Positions 1-4,315 of a stretch of DNA of 13,166 nucleotides are shown here, piece by piece; position 1 is the first letter of the stretch; every line of letters begins with the position of its first letter. The stretch comes from Ruminiclostridium sp. (lineage in GTDB: Bacteria; Bacillota_A; Clostridia; Oscillospirales; Oscillospiraceae). Both the position numbers and the translations under genes were made by a program. Below the pieces are notes generated by a model. It searched no databases, was not told the origin of the DNA, and saw nothing but the letters and a program-made list of their open reading frames with translations. The stretch covers positions 1 to 13,166 of the forward strand of contig JAFXCU010000151.1 in assembly GCA_017521345.1 (NCBI GenBank). The letters run 5' to 3'.

Positions 1-1
1 C

Positions 2-271
2 CATGAGGGCCTGTACTTCGAGAGCTATGACCCTGACGGGGTCATCTCCGCCCTGGAGGGGGCCATCCAACAGGGAGCCCCCAAGGCATCCATGGCCTTT
101 TCCTCTGGGGCCTACGACCAGGCGGTGTATGCCCTCTTCACCCAGGGGGAGGTCCACACCCTGCTGGAACTGGCGGACAGCCGCACCCAGGCCGGGCTGG
201 ATCTCACCCAGAGCGTGTGGTACACCCGGAACGACGACCGGCATTCCCTGTCCATCGCCATACCGTACTGA
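2..271 (+). CDS. C-terminal end of an unrecognised protein (5' truncated)
   Basis: The frame beginning at base 2 is open for 89 codons and stops with TGA at 269-271. It reads HEGLYFESYDPDGV at the left edge and ends in HSLSIAIPY. The beginning of the gene lies outside the window. The visible part is soluble-looking, with no membrane segment, cysteine cluster or motif I can name. Its stop is 15 bases before the start of the HD-domain gene, whose Shine-Dalgarno lies in that gap, so the two are probably co-transcribed. Codon use matches the neighbouring GC-rich genes, which supports a real coding region. A different frame is also open here (3-467) but overlaps the HD gene and has an implausible Arg/Ser/Pro-rich composition. 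Confidence 0.7.
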   Translation, partial: HEGLYFESYDPDGVISALEGAIQQGAPKASMAFSSGAYDQAVYALFTQGEVHTLLELADSRTQAGLDLTQSVWYTRNDDRHSLSIAIPY

Positions 272-286
272 CAAGGAGGCCTTCCT

Positions 287-871
287 ATGGACCGTTTACA
301 GCAGCAGATGGAGTTCATCCTGGAAATCGACAAGGAGAAGAACATCTTCCGGCAGACCCACCTCTCCGGCCAGGGCCGCCGGGAGAACGACGCCGAGCAC
401 GCCTGGCACATGGCCATTATGGCCTACCTGCTCCGGGAGCACGCCAATGAAGAGGTGGACATCCTGAAGGTCATCCTCATGTGTCTCATCCACGACGTGG
501 TGGAGATCGACGCCGGGGATGCCTACGCCTACGACACGGCCGCCCTGGCCACCCAGAAGGAGCGGGAGGACAGAGCCAAGGAGCGGATCTACTCCCTTCT
601 GCCCCCGGACCAGAAGGCCGAACTGACCGCCCTCTTCGACGAGTTCGAGGCCTATGAGACCCCAGAGGCCAAATTTGCCCATGCCATGGACAACTTCCAG
701 CCCCTGCTGCTGAACCACAGCAACAACGGCGGGGACTGGAAGGAGCACCAGGTCACCGCAGAGCAGGTCTACGGCAGGCAGCGAAAGACCCGCCTGGGGT
801 CGGAGAAGCTCTACCAAGTCACCGATCGTCTCCTCCGGGAGAACATCGAAAAAGGAAACATCAAGCCATGA
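287..871 (+). CDS. HD-domain phosphohydrolase (YfbR/HDDC2-like nucleotidase family)
   Basis: A 194-residue protein of the size expected for compact HD-domain nucleotidases (HD_3 / YfbR-HDDC2 type). Candidate metal ligands are in family order: H38 in RRENDAEHAWH, the H69-D70 doublet in CLIHDVVEID followed by E73 and D78, and D135 in FAHAMDNFQPLL. YfbR-type members are metal-dependent 5'-nucleotidases acting on (deoxy)nucleoside monophosphates; the exact substrate here is inference. The start ATG at 287 follows AAGGAGG at 273-279 with good spacing. The stop overlaps the psuG start as ATGA (868-871), implying translational coupling with psuG and a nucleotide-salvage setting. It has no signal peptide, so it should be cytoplasmic. 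Another HD subfamily with a different substrate is possible. Confidence 0.88.
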   Translation: MDRLQQQMEFILEIDKEKNIFRQTHLSGQGRRENDAEHAWHMAIMAYLLREHANEEVDILKVILMCLIHDVVEIDAGDAYAYDTAALATQKEREDRAKERIYSLLPPDQKAELTALFDEFEAYETPEAKFAHAMDNFQPLLLNHSNNGGDWKEHQVTAEQVYGRQRKTRLGSEKLYQVTDRLLRENIEKGNIKP

Positions 872-1788
872 GAACACCCAATCCCTATCTGGACATCCAC
901 CCTGAGGTGGCCCAGGCCATTGCCCAGGGAAAGCCTGTGGTGGCCCTGGAATCCACCATCATCTCCCACGGCATGCCCTACCCCCAGAACGTGGAGACCG
1001 CCCTGGAGGTGGAGGAGACCGTCCGTCAAAACGGAGCTGTCCCCGCCACCATCGCCATCCTGGGGGGCCGCCTGAAGGCAGGCCTCACCCGGGAGGAGAT
1101 CGAATACCTGGGCAGACAGGGCCAGAAGGTCACCAAGACCTCCCGCCGGGACCTGGCCGTCCTTCTGGCCAAGGGGGCCGATGGGGCCACCACGGTCGCC
1201 ACCACCATGATGATCGCCGCCATGGCGGGGATCAAAGTCTTTGCCACGGGGGGCATCGGCGGGGTCCATCGGGGTGCTGAGACCACCATGGATATCTCCG
1301 CCGACCTTCAGGAGCTGGCCCGCACCAACGTCACCGTGGTGTGCGCCGGGGCCAAGGCCATCCTGGACCTGAAGCTCACCCTGGAGTATCTGGAGACCCA
1401 CGGGGTCCCCGTCCTGGGGTATGGGACGGAGGAACTCCCCGCCTTCTACACCCGGACCTCCGGCCTCAAGGTGGACTACCGGGTGGACAGCCCGGAGGAG
1501 ATCGCCCGGATCATGCAGGTCCGGGAGGACCTGGGGCTTGCCGGGGGCATCCTGGTGACCAACCCCATCCCGGAGGAGTGGTCCATGGATGCGGATGCGA
1601 TTAACCTCGTTATCGACCAGGCGGTGGCTGAGGCAGAGGCCCTGGGCGTCAACGGCAAGGAAGTGACCCCCTTCCTCCTGGCCAAGGTGAAAGAGATCAC
1701 CGGGGGCGACAGCCTGGAGGCCAACATCCGGCTGGTTCTGAACAATGCCGCTTTGGCGGCCCGGGTGGCCGGAGCACTGTGCCGGTGA
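868..1788 (+). CDS. psuG: Pseudouridine-5'-phosphate glycosidase
   Basis: A 306-residue full-length member of the PsuG/IndA family, which reversibly splits pseudouridine 5'-phosphate into uracil and ribose 5-phosphate. The family signatures are clear: VVALESTIISHGMPYPQN (23-40), GAVPATIAILGG (56-67), a glycine-rich FATGGIGGVHRGA (125-137) and VCAGAKAILD (158-167). Using remembered numbering of the E. coli enzyme (E31, K93, D149, K166, N289), a constant offset of three puts E28, K90, D146, K163 and N286 at the right places, so the active site looks intact; K163 would form the Schiff base. The start overlaps the upstream HD gene by ATGA, with AAAGGAA upstream. The partner kinase psuK, which makes the substrate, is not in this window. 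Confidence in the family is high. Confidence 0.95.
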   Translation: MRTPNPYLDIHPEVAQAIAQGKPVVALESTIISHGMPYPQNVETALEVEETVRQNGAVPATIAILGGRLKAGLTREEIEYLGRQGQKVTKTSRRDLAVLLAKGADGATTVATTMMIAAMAGIKVFATGGIGGVHRGAETTMDISADLQELARTNVTVVCAGAKAILDLKLTLEYLETHGVPVLGYGTEELPAFYTRTSGLKVDYRVDSPEEIARIMQVREDLGLAGGILVTNPIPEEWSMDADAINLVIDQAVAEAEALGVNGKEVTPFLLAKVKEITGGDSLEANIRLVLNNAALAARVAGALCR

Positions 1789-1799
1789 CACACGTGGTT

Positions 1800-1918
1800 G
1801 GGCCGATGAAGGCATCGGCCCCTACATACCAGGACCTGCCGATCGTGATGTAGGGAACGGTCTTGACCGTTCCGACGTGGGTGCGGGAACGGGCGGACTG
1901 GTCAAGACCAGTCCCTAC
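1800..1918 (+). repeat. Cluster of three GTAGGG/CCCTAC hairpin repeat units
   Basis: Three near-perfect hairpins lie within 120 bases behind psuG. Unit A pairs GGGCCGATG (1800-1808) with CATCGGCCC (1813-1821) and ends in CCCTAC at 1825. Unit B begins with GTAGGG at 1850 and pairs GGAACGGTC (1854-1862) with GACCGTTCC (1865-1873). Unit C pairs GGACTGGTC (1895-1903) with GACCAGTCC (1906-1914) and ends in CCCTAC at 1918. A and C are inverted relative to B. B and C differ at stem positions that change in pairs. No long T-tract follows, so they are not ordinary terminators. They look like dispersed intergenic palindromic repeats; a related degenerate unit sits at 11297-11319. Confidence 0.75.
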
Positions 1919-1953
1919 ATGGCGTGTTAGTGCTTTCACAGGATCTTGCCAGT

Positions 1954-1983
1954 AAAAAAACCGGCTCCATGAAGGAGCCGGTT
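1954..1983 (-). terminator. Intrinsic terminator of the LysR gene
   Basis: AACCGGCTCC (1959-1968) pairs perfectly with GGAGCCGGTT (1974-1983) around a five-base loop. On the - strand the stem is followed by a run of T (A7 on + at 1954-1960). It begins four bases beyond the LysR stop codon. The + side has only a weak T-rich stretch, so it is mainly a - strand terminator. Confidence 0.9.
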
Positions 1984-1986
1984 CTG

Positions 1987-2844
1987 TTATTTCTTCTGAT
2001 AGGGATACTGCTTTCTGAGGAATGCTGCGAAGGCCGATGCCGCCTTGGTGGAGGTCTTGGGCAGGGCCACGCCCAGCACCCGCTTGGGGACAGGGCTCAG
2101 CTCCAGCACCCGCAGGTTTTTGGGCAGGTGCCCCAGGCTCAGCTTGGGCATGGCGGTAACGCCCAGACCTTGGGCCACCATGGCAAGGATGGAGGAGTCG
2201 TCGTCGCTGGATACGTTCAGCTGCCGGGGGGAGAGGGTCTCCAGGTGGTGGGCCAGGGCGTTCATGGGGGAGATGATGAGGGGATGCCGGGCAAATTCCT
2301 CCTGGGAGATGACCTTCTGTTCCGCCGGGAGCAGCCCGGAGGGAACCACGGCATAGTAGGGGTCCTCCATCAGGGGATACCACCGCAGGTCCCGGAACCG
2401 GAGCCCGTCGCCCAGGGCCAGGTCGATCCGGTCCTCTGCCAGCCAGTGGGGAAGTTCATCGGTGGAGATACGGATGTCAAAAGATGCCTCGGGATGGATG
2501 TCCTGATAGGCTCGAAGGACCTGGGGCAGCCAGGAGGAGGCGATGCTGGCGAAGGAGCCGATGCGAATGGTGGTCTGGTTGCCGCCGGAGAGGGTTCGGG
2601 CCTGGTGGGTCAGGCGGCTCAGGGCGGCCTCGGCTTCCACCAGCAGGGGGTAGAGCTCCACACCGGCAGCGGTGAGCTTTACGCCGGTGTGGCTGCGGGC
2701 CAGGATCTTGCACTCCAGCTCGTTTTCCAGAGCGTTCATCATCTGGGTCACGGCGGATTGGGTGCAGTTGAGTTCTATGGCGGCCTTGCTGAAACTGCCG
2801 GTACGCAGGGTGGTCAGCAGGGCGCGGATCTTTCTGTCATCCAT
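1987..2844 (-). CDS. LysR-type transcriptional regulator
   Basis: A 285-residue LysR-family regulator of normal length. The N-terminal winged helix-turn-helix occupies about residues 3-62 (LRTGSFSKAAIELNCTQSAV, then a dimerisation helix with LENELECKILAR). The effector-binding domain begins near residue 90 (IRIGSFASIASSWLP) and contains IDLALGDG and VAQGLGVTAMP. I choose ATG at 2844 rather than GTG at 2853: the GTG lies inside the Shine-Dalgarno AGGTGA (2850-2855), correctly spaced for the ATG. The gene is convergent with psuG and divergent from a + strand RNA promoter. A palindromic T-N11-A site lies between the two promoters. The ligand cannot be read from the sequence. The divergent transcript is the natural regulatory target; psuG is a weaker alternative. 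Confidence 0.93.
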   Translation of the reverse strand: MDDRKIRALLTTLRTGSFSKAAIELNCTQSAVTQMMNALENELECKILARSHTGVKLTAAGVELYPLLVEAEAALSRLTHQARTLSGGNQTTIRIGSFASIASSWLPQVLRAYQDIHPEASFDIRISTDELPHWLAEDRIDLALGDGLRFRDLRWYPLMEDPYYAVVPSGLLPAEQKVISQEEFARHPLIISPMNALAHHLETLSPRQLNVSSDDDSSILAMVAQGLGVTAMPKLSLGHLPKNLRVLELSPVPKRVLGVALPKTSTKAASAFAAFLRKQYPYQKK

Positions 2845-2865
2845 GGATATCACCTGTTCTTATGG

Positions 2866-2893
2866 GTATTAGAAAAACTAATGTGTCTATCAA
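2866..2893 (-). promoter_or_regulatory. LysR promoter with overlapping LysR-type operator
   Basis: On the - strand, TTGATA (2888-2893) and TAATAC (2866-2871) are 16 bases apart and precede the LysR Shine-Dalgarno. Within them lies a perfect palindrome ATTAG-aaaaa-CTAAT on the + strand (2868-2882), containing the T-N11-A pattern typical of LysR boxes. It overlaps the -10, which suggests negative autoregulation. Confidence 0.65.
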
Positions 2894-2903
2894 ATATTCT
2901 GTC

Positions 2904-2932
2904 TTCACGAAAAGGGAGACGGGTGTTAGAAT
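2904..2932 (+). promoter_or_regulatory. Extended -10 promoter of the divergent RNA
   Basis: TTCACG (2904-2909, 4/6 match to -35), a 17-base spacer, and TAGAAT (2927-2932), preceded by TG one base upstream of the -10 (2924-2925). The expected start is near 2939. The palindrome at 2868-2882 is then centred near -64, the usual position of a LysR recognition site at an activated target. Confidence 0.65.
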
Positions 2933-2938
2933 AGGCCC

Positions 2939-3237
2939 AACCCAATTGGAAGGTGGGTTATGACCTGGCCCCTTGCCTCGGAACGAGGGTGTCAGTTTTT
3001 TGGCTCACACCAAGCCGGTCGTCAAGCGGATTCGCTCCCCGTTCTGTCGGCGAACCATTCTGTCTCTTGCCTGGGGTGTGGCACTGAGTAAACCGAGACA
3101 GAACCATTTCCATATTCTCCTTTTTTGTCGCTGTTCCGGCTTTCCTGCCCTCTCATTCCTGGCGGATCTTTCCCGGGCCGGGAACAGACAAGAAACTCCG
3201 CCCTATGACCACCCGGGTCAGGGGCGGTTGTTTTTTT
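2939..3237 (+). ncRNA. Candidate structured non-coding RNA, about 300 nt, unidentified
   Basis: This stretch has no convincing protein gene but is bounded by a good promoter and a strong intrinsic terminator on the + strand. It is rich in stems: TTCTGTCTC (3058-3066) with GAGACAGAA (3095-3103); CTGTTCCGGC (3131-3140) with GCCGGGAACAG (3177-3187, one bulge); GGTGT with ACACC around 2988-3011; and AGCG-GATT-CGCT near 3025-3036. I looked for tmRNA, RNase P, SRP and 6S hallmarks and saw none I could trust. Two short ORFs (43 codons on +, 51 on -) overlap here but look like shadows. An independent regulatory RNA is the best reading; a leader whose gene was lost is the alternative. Confidence 0.55.
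3198..3237 (+). terminator. Intrinsic terminator of the + strand RNA
   Basis: CCGCCC (3198-3203) pairs with GGGCGG (3222-3227), with an inner TGACC/GGTCA stem, followed by TTG and seven T (3231-3237). It faces the - strand terminator at 3249-3281, making a convergent pair. Confidence 0.88.
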
Positions 3238-3248
3238 GTCTAAAAGGG

Positions 3249-3281
3249 GAAAAAGAAAAGAGCAGCTGAAAACAGCGGCTC
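3249..3281 (-). terminator. Terminator / expression platform of the glycine riboswitch
   Basis: On the - strand, GAGCCGCTG pairs with CAGCTGCTC (stem spans 3260-3281, imperfect) and is followed by TTTTCTTTTT. Its 5' arm shares GAG with the 3' arm of the aptamer's closing stem (3279-3288), so aptamer closure and terminator formation compete. This fits a transcriptional ON switch. Confidence 0.8.
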
Positions 3282-3391
3282 TGGAGAAATGGACATATGA
3301 AATGTCCTCTGCCTCCGTCTGTTTGCCTGAGAGATTCGGTCGGGACCCGACCTTGCACCTTCGGCACTCAATTCAATGAGATTCTCCAGAG
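3279..3391 (-). promoter_or_regulatory. Glycine riboswitch, single aptamer
   Basis: Read on the - strand, the closing stem CTCTGGAGAA (from 3382-3391) pairs perfectly with TTCTCCAGAG (from 3279-3288). Between them lie the glycine-aptamer hallmarks GCCGAAGGTGC (3355-3365) and AATCTCTCAGGCAAA (3322-3336), a GGTCG/CGACC hairpin (3338-3352) and a GGACAT/ATGTCC hairpin (3291-3307). No second aptamer follows. A CCTTAG/CTGAGG stem just upstream (about 3402-3425) could be the remnant 'ghost' partner seen with singlet glycine riboswitches. No recognisable glycine gene lies downstream: the next - strand gene is the LysR regulator over 400 bases away. Confidence 0.9.
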
Positions 3392-3463
3392 ATCCCTCCG
3401 TCCTCAGTTTCTTTCGATCCTAAGGGCTTCATCGGGCGATATATTACGTTTTTTTATACCGAC

Positions 3464-3492
3464 AGGATAGCACGGTTTTTCAAAAAATGCAA
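3464..3492 (-). promoter_or_regulatory. Promoter of the glycine riboswitch transcript
   Basis: On the - strand, TTGCAT (3487-3492), a 17-base spacer and TATCCT (3464-3469) give a start near 3457, about 65 bases ahead of the aptamer. Both hexamers are moderate matches. It is supported mainly by its position directly ahead of the riboswitch. Confidence 0.55.
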
Positions 3493-3624
3493 CCGAAAAC
3501 CATCAAAATGTCTTGTTGAACACATAAGAAATTCTGATGGCCATGGGAGGGGATTTGTGCTTTTTGCCAGCCCCCAGAGACTCTGAGTCCGCCGGTGGGA
3601 TAAAATCAGAGCGGGGATAAAGTA

Positions 3625-3650
3625 CCGCCCGCCGGGTGTCCGGCGGGCGG
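3625..3650 (-). terminator. Strong GC hairpin behind the AT-rich gene
   Basis: CCGCCCGCCGG (3625-3635) pairs perfectly with CCGGCGGGCGG (3640-3650) around GTGT. It lies six bases beyond the stop codon at 3656-3658 on the - strand. The following - strand sequence (TACTTTATCC) is only weakly T-rich, so termination is probable but not certain. The remaining spacer 3493-3624 shows nothing else I can support. Confidence 0.55.
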
Positions 3651-3655
3651 CCTGC

Positions 3656-3957
3656 TTATTTATCAGAAGTGATTTCAATCGTGACATACCCAACAGGTTC
3701 TTTATCTAGAGGTTTAGAATTTGGCGTTCCAGATAATTCAAGCGTAAGTAGTTTGATTGTTGAACTACCAGGCGTGTCGCCATTACCAGGGGTTGCCTCG
3801 GTGAGTTCTAGCCAGCCATGATTGATAGGGTTTCCATTACGGGCAAAGAAGTGACCAACTCCTGTTAGTTCATCGGCGGTCGAGGAAAGAGAGAATGTGC
3901 AATCAAGAGTGGCGTTTGACTTATTGACTATTCTAATTTCGTTGCTGGCAACGCAAA
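3656..3957 (-). pseudogene. Out-of-frame beta-rich tail without a start codon
   Basis: On the - strand a frame runs from inside the RHH gene to TAA at 3656-3658. It has no ATG, GTG or TTG, yet looks coding: it reads ...NEIRIVNKSNATLDCTF, GHFFARNGNPINHGWLELTE, TIKLLTLELSG and GYVTIEITSDK at the end. These alternating polar/hydrophobic strands suggest a beta-sandwich domain. The frame is -1 relative to the RHH gene, so a single indel would fuse it to that gene's N-terminal part. I found no canonical X-XXY-YYZ slippery heptamer, so a frameshift mutation (or sequencing error) is likelier than programmed frameshifting. I do not recognise the domain. The AT-rich composition contrasts with the flanking genes and suggests acquisition from elsewhere. 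Confidence 0.55.
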
Positions 3958-4098
3958 GAGGGTCATTTGGTTGATGAGTTCGTTTCTGCTGATGGAAATG
4001 GAGGATGCATATTTGTCTACTTCTTTGAGGGCTTTGGAAGAGATTTGGACAGAAATCACATCTTTTTCATCCGGCTTTCTGGGTATAAACTGAGTCAT
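3928..4098 (-). CDS. Ribbon-helix-helix-like small protein (possibly N-terminal half of a frameshifted gene)
   Basis: A 56-residue protein with a ribbon-helix-helix pattern: a strand DVISVQIS (13-20), helix SKALKEVDKYASSI (21-34) and helix SRNELINQMTLFAL (37-50). The SISRNELIN segment is typical of Arc/CopG-like DNA-binding proteins. I choose ATG at 4098, because AAGGGTGG lies about eight bases upstream; GTG codons at 4110 and 4107 overlap that site. The region is clearly more AT-rich than the flanks. Either this is a complete small repressor ending ATKLE, or it continued into the beta-rich reading frame at 3656-3957 before an indel. No toxin gene is adjacent, so an antitoxin role is unsupported. 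Upstream (4111-4190) is AT-rich with no clear promoter. Confidence 0.6.
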   Translation of the reverse strand: MTQFIPRKPDEKDVISVQISSKALKEVDKYASSISISRNELINQMTLFALPATKLE

Positions 4099-4190
4099 TG
4101 GATTCACCACCCTTCTTTATATCTGGTATTATTGTAGGCTCTTGGTGATGATAAGACTATATTCATGATTTAAATATAAACCAGACTACA

Positions 4191-4247
4191 AAAGCGATAA
4201 AAAGAGAAAAGGGCTTGCCGTCTGTGCAAACAGACGGCAAGCCCTTT
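4191..4247 (-). terminator. Intrinsic terminator of the potABCD operon
   Basis: AAAGGGCTTGCCGTCTG (4208-4224) pairs perfectly over 17 bases with its complement at 4231-4247 around the loop TGCAAA. On the - strand it is followed by TTTTCTCTTTTT (+ strand A-rich tract 4195-4207). It lies about 70 bases beyond the potCD stop. Confidence 0.93.
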
Positions 4248-4315
4248 GGCTGATTGAACAGTTTGGATGAGAACGATGGAACTTTGGTTCCGGTGAGCGG
4301 GTATACCCAAGAGGA

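Noticed and set aside
811..1815. 334-codon - strand ORF opposite psuG
   Set aside because: Shadow of psuG. The + frame has all family motifs and the active-site residues.
1924..2934. 336-codon + strand ORF opposite LysR
   Set aside because: Shadow frame with Gly/Gln/Val-rich sequence. The - strand LysR frame has a proper helix-turn-helix, Shine-Dalgarno and terminator.
2939..3237. tmRNA, RNase P RNA or SRP RNA
   Set aside because: No CCA end or tRNA-like half, no conserved RNase P core segments, and no SRP GGAA-tetraloop helix could be found on either strand.
2973..3269. 98-codon + strand ORF starting at TTG
   Set aside because: No ribosome site at the TTG, composition unlike a protein, and it reads straight through the terminator hairpin and T-run at 3198-3237.
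3928..4098. Ribbon-helix-helix protein as an antitoxin
   Set aside because: No toxin-like gene overlaps or follows. The downstream frame is beta-rich, lacks a start codon and resembles no RelE/MazF-type toxin.
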